A program made the position numbers and the translations under genes. The notes beneath the pieces were generated by a model. It did not search any database and was not told the DNA's origin. It was given only the letters and a program-made list of their open reading frames with translations. Shown one piece after another: positions 18,027-26,215 of a stretch of DNA of 64,000 nt. The first letter of the stretch is position 1, and every line of letters starts with the position of its first letter. Source of the DNA: Nitrospirota bacterium (lineage in GTDB: Bacteria > Nitrospirota > Nitrospiria > Nitrospirales > Nitrospiraceae); contig JAUXVD010000021.1 in assembly GCA_030684575.1 (NCBI GenBank), forward strand, positions 1-64,000, read 5' to 3'.

Positions 18027-18836
18027 TTATTTACGTGAAGACTTGGCAGGCTTGTCGGCCCGCGAAAGACCTTCCGCGGACGAAGGACCGAGCCATTCCC
18101 TGACAACGCGATACAGGCCTGCCGGATACATCCCTCGCGAGAGCAACCTCGCGGCGACCATGAGCGTAATCTTCGCGATGTCATACACCGGCCTGAAATG
18201 GCTGGGGCTTGGCCCCCTCCGAGGCGCTACGCCGACGGCGATCATGTTGATCGGAGTACCCACTTGACTCGCGGCAATCAGAACTTCGCTTTCAAACACG
18301 AAACTTCGCGCCTTTCCATGTGCGAGATTAATATTTTTCAACAATGTCGCCGGATACAACCGGAACCCGGATTGCGTATCGTCGATGAGTTGACCAGCCG
18401 CCCACGAGATCCAAAAATCCGCAACTCGATTGGCACCATATCGCCAACATGACATCTTGCGCTTGTCTCGCGGGCGGACCCCGACAAGAAACGTATCGGG
18501 AGCATTCACGGAAGCCGTAAGGAAGATCGGGATCTCTTCCGGCGCATGTTGCCCGTCTGCATCGAGCGTGATGATGCCGACGGCTCCGTGGGCCAAGGCA
18601 TGCTCGAATCCGCGCTGGAGGCTCCCCGCCTTTCCCCGGTTCTCTGCATTGTGGATCAGGGCGATATCCAGACCAGCCAGGGCACGGGCCGTGCCGTCGG
18701 TTGAGCCGTCGTCCACGACGATGACGTTCGGACATTGTTGCCGCGCACGCATCGCCACATCGCGCACCGTTTCCGCCTCATTGTAAGCCGGGATCACGAC
18801 CCAATATGCACGGGCGAGGTCGCCCGGCGTGGTCAT
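18027..18836 (-). CDS. Family 2 glycosyltransferase
   Basis: 269 residues, GT-A fold: WVVIPAYNEAETVRDVAMRA, VIVVDDGSTDGTARALAG, ENRGKAGSLQRGFEHALA, ITLDADGQHAPEEIPIF (the DAD metal motif), and DTQSGFRLYP. It resembles dolichol-phosphate-mannose-synthase-like transferases without the long membrane tail. Last gene of the polyene operon; its ATG overlaps the ketoreductase stop by 4 bases. Aryl-polyene clusters often encode a similar GT2 thought to glycosylate the lipid carrier or head group. Confidence 0.9.
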   Translation of the reverse strand: MTTPGDLARAYWVVIPAYNEAETVRDVAMRARQQCPNVIVVDDGSTDGTARALAGLDIALIHNAENRGKAGSLQRGFEHALAHGAVGIITLDADGQHAPEEIPIFLTASVNAPDTFLVGVRPRDKRKMSCWRYGANRVADFWISWAAGQLIDDTQSGFRLYPATLLKNINLAHGKARSFVFESEVLIAASQVGTPINMIAVGVAPRRGPSPSHFRPVYDIAKITLMVAARLLSRGMYPAGLYRVVREWLGPSSAEGLSRADKPAKSSRK

Positions 18837-19558
18837 GCCATGCCTCCGTTTACACCGATGACCTGGCCGGTAATATACCCGGCTTCCTCGGACGCGAGGA
18901 ACGACACGAGCGCCGCAACGTCGTCCGGTGTACCAACCCGTTTCATCGGCACCAACGTGGCGACCTGCTCCGCCTTGAATGATTCTCTTGTTGCGGGCGA
19001 TTCGATCAAACCGGGAGCCACCACATTGACAGTAATGCCTCGTGACGCCACCTCAATCGCCAACGACTTGCTGGCTCCATGCAGACCGGCCTTCGCAGCG
19101 GCATAGTTGGTCTGGCCGCGGTTGCCTATCACCCCGGCCAGCGACGAAATCGAGACGATCCGCCCCCAGCGGGTCCCGATCATCGGCAGCAACAGCGGCT
19201 GCGTGACGTTGAAGAATCCGTTCAGCGAAAGGTCGATGACCCTCGTCCATTGTTCGTGAGACATCCCTGCCATCGGCGCATCGTCGTGGGCTCCGGCATT
19301 GTTGACGAGGACTTGGACCGGGCCATCCTTCAGCAGCGCATCGAGTGCCTGCCTCGTGGCAGACTCATCGGTCAGGTCGAAACAGACAACCGACGCCGAC
19401 CCGCCTGTATTCCGAATCTTCTCTGCCGCCTGCTCAGCCGATTCAGGATGCCGATGGGCATGCACGATGACGGCATAACCATCCGCCGCCAATCGCTCGG
19501 CGATGGCCGAACCGATGGCACCACTGCCTCCGGTGACGAGGGCGCGTTTCCGCATCAT
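18833..19558 (-). CDS. 3-ketoacyl-ACP reductase of the polyene operon (FabG-like)
   Basis: 241 residues from ATG 19558, overlapping the dehydratase stop; a long open frame upstream is not coding. Short-chain dehydrogenase: TGGSGAIGSAIAERLA (NADP site), NNAGAHDD, catalytic Ser-Tyr-Lys in ISSLAGVIGNRGQTNYAAAKAG, and the FabG ending TGQVIGVNGGMA. In aryl-polyene clusters (ApeQ type) it reduces the beta-keto group at every elongation cycle. The overlaps on both sides indicate coupled translation. Confidence 0.92.
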   Translation of the reverse strand: MMRKRALVTGGSGAIGSAIAERLAADGYAVIVHAHRHPESAEQAAEKIRNTGGSASVVCFDLTDESATRQALDALLKDGPVQVLVNNAGAHDDAPMAGMSHEQWTRVIDLSLNGFFNVTQPLLLPMIGTRWGRIVSISSLAGVIGNRGQTNYAAAKAGLHGASKSLAIEVASRGITVNVVAPGLIESPATRESFKAEQVATLVPMKRVGTPDDVAALVSFLASEEAGYITGQVIGVNGGMA

Positions 19559-19998
19559 GATGGCTCGCGCTTTAAAAATATCGAGGCCCGTCCCGTCATC
19601 ATGTTGTGGCCCCCGGATGAAATCGCAAACTGATACATGAAACTCTCGCCGCTGTCGAACAGACGCGAGGCCTCGATCGTGAGTTCCCCTGGACAGTCGT
19701 CGAGACGGTCTACCGACAACACCACATCCTTCACCCCGCCGACATAGCCGATCAGCCCCTCCGGAGACCGCGCTCGATTCAGAAGCCCCACATGGACCCC
19801 CATCGCCTGTGCCGCATATTCCAGCCCGGTCACCGCATCGAGACGCCCGCCCTGCCGCAGTGGATTCGTCCCATCGCGATGCGAACGCGTGCGGCATCGA
19901 ATCGTCGCGGCATCCCACGACTCCACGAGGTCGATCAGCTGCATCGCCCCGGTATGGGGAAGGAATACGCTCAGTTCTTCTTTGGTCAATGACGGCAT
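19555..19998 (-). CDS. 3-hydroxyacyl-ACP dehydratase-like protein (ApeP type)
   Basis: 147 residues, hotdog fold: FLPHTGAMQLIDLVESW, RCRTRSHRDGTNPLR, LDAVTGLEYAAQAMGVHVGLL, and RLFDSGESFMYQFAI. The LPH and GMEYAAQA-like segments match the ApeP dehydratases of aryl-polyene operons rather than housekeeping FabZ. It should dehydrate the 3-hydroxyacyl intermediate to the enoyl form, which is kept because there is no enoyl reductase in the cluster, giving a conjugated polyene. It overlaps the upstream ketosynthase-like gene by 13 bases. Confidence 0.85.
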   Translation of the reverse strand: MPSLTKEELSVFLPHTGAMQLIDLVESWDAATIRCRTRSHRDGTNPLRQGGRLDAVTGLEYAAQAMGVHVGLLNRARSPEGLIGYVGGVKDVVLSVDRLDDCPGELTIEASRLFDSGESFMYQFAISSGGHNMMTGRASIFLKREPS

Positions 19999-20786
19999 GA
20001 ATCGATGTCCAATACGAGTTGCTGGCTTTCGAGCAGACTCACGACCACCCTCTCCGAACCACCGGTGGCAAGTGCTTTCAAGAGCGGCAGCGAGCGGGCC
20101 GCAGGATTACCCAGTCTCACCTGCTCCAATGCAAGGTCTTGCAGGTGGCTCGCCGGTTCTTGATCTGTCTCTCTGAGATGCAGTTGCATGGTGGCGAGCG
20201 CGACCTCCGACGGCGGAGCGAGTACGAGGGCCACGGCAAAACCCGCCGCGATCGGACGCGCTTCGTTGAGCGGAGCAGGCACGGCCAGATCGTAGGCGAC
20301 CAGCAACAGCGGACGTTGCTCCACATGGACGAACGTCACGGCTTCGAGTAGGCCGGCCCCAAACGAGTCATCGTAACAGGACAGCGACGTCGACGACTGC
20401 TGACAGGTTGTGGCGATTCCCCAATAACCGGAGGGCGTGTTGTGGACCGATTGATGAAAGAGCGTGGGCGAGATCACCCGCTCAGGGGTCGCCAAGGTGC
20501 GGCAGAGTGTATCGAGCACCCCCATTTCCCCGCCAGAGGACGCAAAGACCGTGGGCACCTCACGGGGATCCAGGCCAGATTGGGCGATCGCTTCCTGTGC
20601 AACCTGCACGGCCCACCGGACGCAGTCGCTGCTCCGCCGCCGTTCGTTCGGAGGCAACAAAGCCGCTTCAGGATCGGGCATCTCACCCGGTTGAAACGGA
20701 CCGTGACCGGCCAGCACGGCACGGCCTGTCTCCCAACCGGCGAGACCAGAGGCCAGCAGGCCGATGCCCTGAATCGCAACCTTCAT
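19986..20786 (-). CDS. Ketosynthase-like chain-length-factor protein (ApeC type)
   Basis: 266 residues from ATG 20786; a GTG one codon earlier is possible. Only an N-terminal ketosynthase-like domain is present, about 65% of a full KS. Where KS enzymes have the nucleophile (TACSS), this protein has QQSSTSLSCYDDSF, and the paired histidine motifs are absent. It should therefore be non-catalytic and may pair with the full ketosynthase encoded directly upstream, as ApeC does with ApeO. It overlaps both neighbours. Confidence 0.84.
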   Translation of the reverse strand: MKVAIQGIGLLASGLAGWETGRAVLAGHGPFQPGEMPDPEAALLPPNERRRSSDCVRWAVQVAQEAIAQSGLDPREVPTVFASSGGEMGVLDTLCRTLATPERVISPTLFHQSVHNTPSGYWGIATTCQQSSTSLSCYDDSFGAGLLEAVTFVHVEQRPLLLVAYDLAVPAPLNEARPIAAGFAVALVLAPPSEVALATMQLHLRETDQEPASHLQDLALEQVRLGNPAARSLPLLKALATGGSERVVVSLLESQQLVLDIDSCRH

Positions 20787-22000
20787 CACAATTTTCCCAA
20801 GATTAGGCTGCAGTTATTCCCGCCGAACCCGAAAATATTGCTCGCCACGCAGGAAAGCGAGCCGATCTGGTTCTCACGGAGGATTCGACTCTTCAAGGAA
20901 GGATCGACGCGCGCACAATTGAGCGTGCCAGGGATCAATCCCTCTGTGAGACAGATCGCGGAAATGACGGCCTCGGTAATGCCGGCGGCACCCAACGTAT
21001 GGCCGGTCCAGCCTTTGGTCGAACTGCAGGCAGGCCGCGCGCCAAACATGCGGTAGACGGCTTTATCCTCGACTGAGTCATTAGCCCTTGTGGCCGTCCC
21101 ATGCAAATTCACGTATTCGATGTCTTCAGGGCGAAGCCCGGCCCGGGCCAGCGCATCCTGGATTGCGCGAATGGCGCCAGCGCCTTCCGGATGGGGATGC
21201 GACATGTGATAGCCATCCGTGCTCTCGCCGTAACCGAGCAGCGCCACCGCTCCACGTCTGCCGACCAACTCACTGGATTCCAGCAAGGCAAACCCCGCGG
21301 CCTCGCCCAACGACAACCCGTCGCGATCCTCGTCGCAGGGACGGCAGGGAGTGGCCGAGAGCAGCTGCAGCGCCGAAAACCCATACAGGGTAGTCAAGCA
21401 GAGGCTATCGACGCCGCCGACGATGGCGGCATCGCAGAGACCCGCTCGCAACAAACGATCGGCCGTCGCGAAGACCTTTGCGCTGGAGGAACAGGCCGTC
21501 GAGACCACCAGGGCAGGCCCGCGCAACCCGAGACAGGCCTGCACGAAATGGCCCAGCGAAAACATGTTGTGGGTGTAGCGATAACGCGAGGTATACCGGT
21601 CCGGGAGCGAACCGGCTTGGTTCCTGGCCTGATAGGCATGTTCCGTCTCCAGAATGCCTGAGGTGCTGGTCCCCATGACGACGGCGACACGATGCGCGCC
21701 ATACCGTTGCTTCGCTTCCGCCACCGCGACCATGAACCCATCCTGCTGCAGGCCGAGCCAGGCCAGCCGATTGTTGCGACAATCGAATCGTTCCAACTCA
21801 TTGCCGAGCGAAAAATCTTCAAGGCCCTCGACGCGTCCAATGTAGGTCTTGAGCGTAACGTCTTCGAAGTCGCAGGGTTTCAATCCCGACCGCCGCCCGC
21901 GCAGGGCTTGAAGAACCGGCCCCACCCCACGGCCGTTGGCTGTGACGAGCGTATAGGCCGTCAGGGTCAAGGGAGTAATCGGGTGCACGTTAGCTGACAT
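20786..22000 (-). CDS. Beta-ketoacyl-ACP synthase (ApeO/FabF-like)
   Basis: 404 residues, the normal KAS II length. Catalytic Cys in VSTACSSSAKVFATADRLL, His in YVNLHGTATRANDSVE, second His in KGWTGHTLGAAG, and the end FGFGGNNCSLILG. It condenses malonyl-ACP with the growing aryl-polyenoyl chain. The ATG overlaps the MMPL gene stop by 11 bases. The truncated partner downstream likely helps set chain length. Confidence 0.93.
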   Translation of the reverse strand: MSANVHPITPLTLTAYTLVTANGRGVGPVLQALRGRRSGLKPCDFEDVTLKTYIGRVEGLEDFSLGNELERFDCRNNRLAWLGLQQDGFMVAVAEAKQRYGAHRVAVVMGTSTSGILETEHAYQARNQAGSLPDRYTSRYRYTHNMFSLGHFVQACLGLRGPALVVSTACSSSAKVFATADRLLRAGLCDAAIVGGVDSLCLTTLYGFSALQLLSATPCRPCDEDRDGLSLGEAAGFALLESSELVGRRGAVALLGYGESTDGYHMSHPHPEGAGAIRAIQDALARAGLRPEDIEYVNLHGTATRANDSVEDKAVYRMFGARPACSSTKGWTGHTLGAAGITEAVISAICLTEGLIPGTLNCARVDPSLKSRILRENQIGSLSCVASNIFGFGGNNCSLILGKL

Positions 22001-24311
22001 GGGAACCCTGCCCGGCTAAAAATCCCGCAAAGAGCAAACAGGTCAACGATCCACAGGCTGCCGTCAGGCCGATCGCATGCAGCACAGGAATGCTCGAACA
22101 GGCCAGTACGCCGAACACCAGCACGGTCGTGGTGCTACAGACCAGCAACCCAAAGACGGTCCTCTGCCGTTCCTCTCCTTGGTCCTCCGCACGATTGAAG
22201 AACAGCGCGTAATCCAGTCCCAACCCGACCACCAGGAGTAACGTCGCGACATGAAAGAGCGACAGCGATTCACCGGACAGATTGAGAATACCCACCACGA
22301 CGATGAGCCCGGCGATAATCGGGACAAGCACACGCCAGAGCCGGGCAACCGATTGCAATCCGATGGCTAAGGCCCCTGCAATGGCGATCGTTCCCCACCC
22401 GAGCAACTGCACCGTTCTATTTCGATAGTCCCTCATCAGCCGGTTGGACTCTTCCTTGATATCCACGTAGGAGACCCCGGACTCTCCCCAGCCTGCCACT
22501 GCCGCCTTCAATCCCTCCCGATCGGCCAGGCCGCGCAGCGGGGCAACGGCCACCCATCGTCCATGATCTTCCAGCATCAACGCTTCGATCTTCAGGCCTA
22601 ACGGCGTGCCATGGAACAGGTCCCGATCGATCAAGGGTTGCGTCCGAGCCACCTCGACTTCGTTCAGGAATGGTTCGAACAGCCCTGGCGCAAACGGCAA
22701 TCCCTTCACCGCCTCGCCCAGCCGATCCTTCAACTCAACCGAATCTGGCAGGGCCTGCTGCCGCGCTCGCTGCACATGATGGCTCGGCAAGTAGCGCGAT
22801 ACCAGGTCGTATCCCTCCAAGATGCCGGCTTCTCGAAGACGATCCAGTTGCGGCATCACCGTTTCACTCCGCTCCAACAGATCTTCTTGCGTCGCCGCTT
22901 CAACCACCAGGAGATCCCGCATATCCGGTGCACCGAGCGCACGACGCAACTGCTGGTCGAGTTGCTTCTTCTCCTCCGATACCGGACTGATCTTCGCCAG
23001 ATCTTCTTCCCACAATGGCGTATCTGACCATATCATCACGCTTGCCGCAAGAACGACGGCCACCGGCACCACCATCTTCGCCTTCGACAAATAGGCCATC
23101 GTGCCAAGTAGATTGGTCCGGATCTCCCGCGGAACAAAACCGGCCGGAATACAGACCGGCAATACCCATCGAGTCACCAGGGCCGCAGTGCCCAGACCTG
23201 CCAGCGCGAAGAGTCCCAGTTGCGCTAACGCTGGAAATCCCGCCAGCAGCAGGGAGGAAAACCCGATCGCAGTCGTGAGGACCCCGAGCCGCATCGTCGG
23301 CCAGATCGCCCGCATGGTGACAGAGGCAGAGGCCTGCCTGTTCAGATGGCTGAATAAATGGATGGGGTAATCGTCGGCGACGCCTAACAGCGTGATGCCG
23401 AAGCCCAATGTAATGCCATGCACAAACCCGAACCAACTATGCACCGCGACCATACCGGCCAAAATCCCGCTCGAAATCGGGATCAAACTCAGCAGCACCA
23501 GCATCCAGGATCGATAGCTGGCGTAGAGAAAGAGAATGACCAGCGTCGCCGCCAGGGTCGAGAGCCACCAGACTTCACGCTCAATCGTCCGCTGGATTTC
23601 GACCGTAAAGACCCCGGGGCCGCTCATCAACAACCGGGCCGATGGTGATGGCCCATCGGTCACCCGATGAAACGACGCCCGGATATCCCGTTGAATCGCT
23701 TCCTGCGCATCGGCATCGAACCCCGCGGCGTTGGTCTCAACGACCAACAAGGCGCGCTGGTGATCCGCCGACATCCAGACTCCGCGATATGTAGCGGGCG
23801 ACTCCCATCCCGACCAGGACTGGAGGATCCCGAGAAACTCTCCGGTCGGATCGGTTGGAATAAATTCTTTGATCATCGGGGCGAGAGGAGAGCGCAGCTC
23901 ATCGAGCCGTTGCTCAAGGGCGGCATGCAGCGAATCGGCCGAAAAGGTCTCGGCCCTCACCGTCCGGCTCAAGAGATAACGCGCGCGAAACAGGATCTGC
24001 CGCTCTTCAGGCGACAATGCCTGGGTGCCGTTGCCTACGAAATCGATCTGGGCATGCCCTCGCAACCCTTCGCCCAACGTCTTGCTGAGCCTGGCCAATT
24101 CATCCGGCGGCGCCCCCTCGATGGCCAGCAGCAGCATCCGGCCGGCCAGGCCCGAGCGCACCTGCGTCAGCAACAATCGTTGTGTCGCCGTGGTGCCTTC
24201 GGGAAGCAGGTCGCCGAGTTCGTTATGGACAGACAGACGGGTTCCGGTGAACCAGAGCGCACCGGTGATGAGGGCGGCCCAGACGAGAACCGGCCACCAG
24301 GCGGCTTTCAT
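21990..24311 (-). CDS. MMPL/RND-type exporter of the polyene operon
   Basis: 773 residues with the duplicated RND-like arrangement: one TM helix, a periplasmic domain (about 35-240), a five-helix bundle (about 245-400), a second periplasmic domain and a second bundle (about 625-770). The GxxxDY/F motifs are visible in LGVADDYPIHLFSH and VVGLGLDYALFFNRAEDQ, where the Asp residues probably carry protons. Homologues in aryl-polyene and xanthomonadin clusters are thought to move the lipid-linked pigment from the inner membrane. ATG overlaps the LolA-like gene by 4 bases. Confidence 0.9.
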   Translation of the reverse strand: MKAAWWPVLVWAALITGALWFTGTRLSVHNELGDLLPEGTTATQRLLLTQVRSGLAGRMLLLAIEGAPPDELARLSKTLGEGLRGHAQIDFVGNGTQALSPEERQILFRARYLLSRTVRAETFSADSLHAALEQRLDELRSPLAPMIKEFIPTDPTGEFLGILQSWSGWESPATYRGVWMSADHQRALLVVETNAAGFDADAQEAIQRDIRASFHRVTDGPSPSARLLMSGPGVFTVEIQRTIEREVWWLSTLAATLVILFLYASYRSWMLVLLSLIPISSGILAGMVAVHSWFGFVHGITLGFGITLLGVADDYPIHLFSHLNRQASASVTMRAIWPTMRLGVLTTAIGFSSLLLAGFPALAQLGLFALAGLGTAALVTRWVLPVCIPAGFVPREIRTNLLGTMAYLSKAKMVVPVAVVLAASVMIWSDTPLWEEDLAKISPVSEEKKQLDQQLRRALGAPDMRDLLVVEAATQEDLLERSETVMPQLDRLREAGILEGYDLVSRYLPSHHVQRARQQALPDSVELKDRLGEAVKGLPFAPGLFEPFLNEVEVARTQPLIDRDLFHGTPLGLKIEALMLEDHGRWVAVAPLRGLADREGLKAAVAGWGESGVSYVDIKEESNRLMRDYRNRTVQLLGWGTIAIAGALAIGLQSVARLWRVLVPIIAGLIVVVGILNLSGESLSLFHVATLLLVVGLGLDYALFFNRAEDQGEERQRTVFGLLVCSTTTVLVFGVLACSSIPVLHAIGLTAACGSLTCLLFAGFLAGQGSHVS

Positions 24312-24934
24312 TTAGATGGTCCTCGGCGAAGCGTCATCACTGAGCGGTCGCCATCCGGCGCTCGGATGGCGATGCTCGTCAGGTGCCCGTCCGACCCGGA
24401 CAACAGCAGATAGTCGACCATGGATTTTCCGGCCGGATCGTGGGGACGGAGCAACAATGTCCATTGTCGGCTGGTGCCGTCAACGGTGGTTTCGTACACG
24501 TTCTTGAGTCGTGCGACATCTCCCGTGAGCGTCGCCCGAAAGGCTTCGACAAAGCTGCGTAACGCCGGATAGTCTTCCAGCGAAATGGTTTTCTTCACAT
24601 GTTTGCGTTCACTCTCGAAGGTCACCAGGTCTCCTTCAATGAGGTACCGTTCCCGGTACGGCTCCAGCACTTCCTTTTCCAGCGTCGACGGAGGCATAAA
24701 GCGCAGCAGGCCGCGCACGATCAAGGGCTCGGTGAGCAATGAGGAATAGGTCGCTTCTTCAAACGATACCGAGGGCTCCCGCCCTTCCTTCAGCTGAGCC
24801 ACGACCTGCTCAACCGTCCAAGCACGACTTGAATGGTCGCTGTGAGACGGCACATTCTCGCCAGCTGTTGCCAGGGAACCAATCAGTGAAAACGTTCCTA
24901 GAATAATGAATATACTGGTCCACAGGATGCTCAT
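24308..24934 (-). CDS. LolA-like outer-membrane lipoprotein carrier of the polyene operon
   Basis: ATG 24934 with AGGA upstream gives 208 residues starting with a signal peptide (LWTSIFIILGTFSLIGSLATA). An open frame runs far upstream but overlaps the acyltransferase and is not coding. Beta-rich LolA-fold features: VSFEEATYSSLLTEPLIVRGLLRF, RYLIEGDLVTFESERKHVKKTI, WTLLLRPHDPAGKSMVDYLLLSG. LolA-like proteins accompany the MMPL exporter in aryl-polyene clusters and may shuttle the lipid pigment across the periplasm. It is the only operon junction broken by a gap, which contains a palindromic repeat remnant. Confidence 0.85.
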   Translation of the reverse strand: MSILWTSIFIILGTFSLIGSLATAGENVPSHSDHSSRAWTVEQVVAQLKEGREPSVSFEEATYSSLLTEPLIVRGLLRFMPPSTLEKEVLEPYRERYLIEGDLVTFESERKHVKKTISLEDYPALRSFVEAFRATLTGDVARLKNVYETTVDGTSRQWTLLLRPHDPAGKSMVDYLLLSGSDGHLTSIAIRAPDGDRSVMTLRRGPSK

Positions 24935-24941
24935 TAGGTTT

Positions 24942-24995
24942 GTCCTGCAAAGCCACAGCGAGTGAAGACCGGAGGCGGACCTGTTCAACATCCTG
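24942..24995. repeat. Shortened palindromic repeat, copy 3
   Basis: About 55 bases after the acyltransferase TAA. On the plus strand it begins TCCTGCAAAGCCACAGCGAG and ends GACCTGTTCAACATCCTG, joined through GACCGGAGGCG. The left part matches the GCAAGGCCGCAGC...GAGGCG block of copies 1, 2 and 4, and the right end matches their CTGTTCAA arm. It looks like an internal deletion of the full element. It is the only interruption in an otherwise overlapping operon. Confidence 0.6.
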
Positions 24996-25892
24996 TTACT
25001 GCTTCTCGTTCCAAAATTCATAGAAATTAAACCAATTATCCGGCGCGAGGCGGCAATATGCCTCGAGGCGATCGGCATACCGCTGCGTCCACTGCTGCAA
25101 ATCGATGGCGCGCTGATCGGGCGACAGCTCCATCCCGTCGCTAAAGGACTCGAGATGCACCTCATAACGGTTCCCTCCCCGGTACAGCCCGAAGAACAGG
25201 ACCACCGGGGCATGGACGACGCGGGCCAATCGCATCGCGCCGGTTGGGAATCTGGCCTGCCCCCCCAAGAAGGTACAGGCGACAGTCCGGTCATGCTGCA
25301 TCACACGATCGCCCATGATCCCGACGACACCACCCCTATCCAGACATTCCTTTACGTGCAGCATGGTGCCGGCTCCGCCGACCTGAATGACCGTCTCGGC
25401 GACGGTGGGATTCAACTCCTGAATCAGGTGACGAATCAAGGGCGCGTTCTGCTCGTCCATCAGGACGCGGATCTCGATGTGCTGACGGGACAGTCCTACG
25501 GCCCGCACGACTTCAAAACTTCCAAGGTGCGACCCCAGGAGCACACAGCCACGGCCTTTCGCCAACTCCCGGTCCAACACCTCTAACCCATGGATCTGAA
25601 TGTCGAACAGATCGAACCGGCCCCGCAGAAAATAGACCCGGTCAAGGATCGTTGAGGCGAAGGCACGATAATGGCGATAGAGATCGCGCCACGTCACCGG
25701 CCGACCGAACAGCCGCTCGCGAAATTGCCCGATCGCGAGGCTGGCAGACCCTGAGGCCAACAGAAAGTACAGACAGATCGGATGGAGCAGGACCCGAGCG
25801 GTCGGACGGCCCAGCGATTGCGCCACCCAGGCCATCACCCGGATGGCCGTCGGACTCCCGCGTTCCTGCTGCTGCTGCCAAGCGAGGCTCAC
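24996..25892 (-). CDS. LpxL/HtrB-like acyltransferase of the polyene operon
   Basis: A GTG start at 25892 (GTGA, 4-base overlap with the dehydratase stop) gives 298 residues and removes an unlikely N-terminal extension. Family features: RGSPTAIRVMAWVAQSLGR, the acyltransferase motif GSHLGSFEVVRA (His/Glu), GGVVGIMGDRVMQHDRTV, and FPTGAMRLARVVHAPVVLFFG. It probably transfers the aryl-polyene acyl chain, or a fatty acid, onto a lipid-linked glycerol or sugar acceptor. Aryl-polyene clusters commonly hold one or two such enzymes. Confidence 0.88.
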   Translation of the reverse strand: MSLAWQQQQERGSPTAIRVMAWVAQSLGRPTARVLLHPICLYFLLASGSASLAIGQFRERLFGRPVTWRDLYRHYRAFASTILDRVYFLRGRFDLFDIQIHGLEVLDRELAKGRGCVLLGSHLGSFEVVRAVGLSRQHIEIRVLMDEQNAPLIRHLIQELNPTVAETVIQVGGAGTMLHVKECLDRGGVVGIMGDRVMQHDRTVACTFLGGQARFPTGAMRLARVVHAPVVLFFGLYRGGNRYEVHLESFSDGMELSPDQRAIDLQQWTQRYADRLEAYCRLAPDNWFNFYEFWNEKQ

Positions 25893-26215
25893 GGCCGTTC
25901 CCTGTGCGCCGTCGCGCCAGGCATGAACTCGATGGTACCGGACGCCACGAGGCGGCCATCCACCCGGCAAGAAAATGTGGCCTGCCCGGCTGCCTCTTCA
26001 TTCACACGAATGGTCACGGCCTCGCCCGGCCGGATCGGAGAAGAAAATTTCACTATCGGCAGGCCCTTCACCATCAATGGCGCAGCCAATCCCCGACGCA
26101 GGACGTCGAGCACTTCGTTCAGCAGGACCACGCCAGGCACGACGGGATAGCCGGGGAAATGCCCAGCCAGCGATGGATGATCATGGCTGATGGAGAGCAC
26201 CCACTCATGTACCAT
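25889..26215 (-). CDS. Small hotdog dehydratase (ApeI/FabA-like)
   Basis: ATG 26215 (MVHEWVLSISHDHPSL) gives 108 residues; the longer open frame overlaps the AMP-ligase. Signature HDHPSLAGHFPGYPVVPGVVLLNEVLDVL carries the catalytic His of the FabA/FabZ type, followed by IVKFSSPIRPGEAVTI. It is shorter than FabZ, as usual for ApeI proteins, and should act with the second dehydratase in forming all-trans double bonds. It overlaps the AMP-ligase by 11 bases and the acyltransferase by 4. Confidence 0.87.
   Translation of the reverse strand: MVHEWVLSISHDHPSLAGHFPGYPVVPGVVLLNEVLDVLRRGLAAPLMVKGLPIVKFSSPIRPGEAVTIRVNEEAAGQATFSCRVDGRLVASGTIEFMPGATAHRERP

Noticed and set aside
18833-19918. Long form of the ketoreductase starting at 19918
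   Set aside because: The extra 120 residues overlap the dehydratase gene in another frame and do not resemble SDR proteins; ATG 19558 fits the family start.
24308-25294. Long form of the LolA-like protein starting at 25294
   Set aside because: The extension overlaps the acyltransferase coding region; ATG 24934 gives a proper signal peptide.
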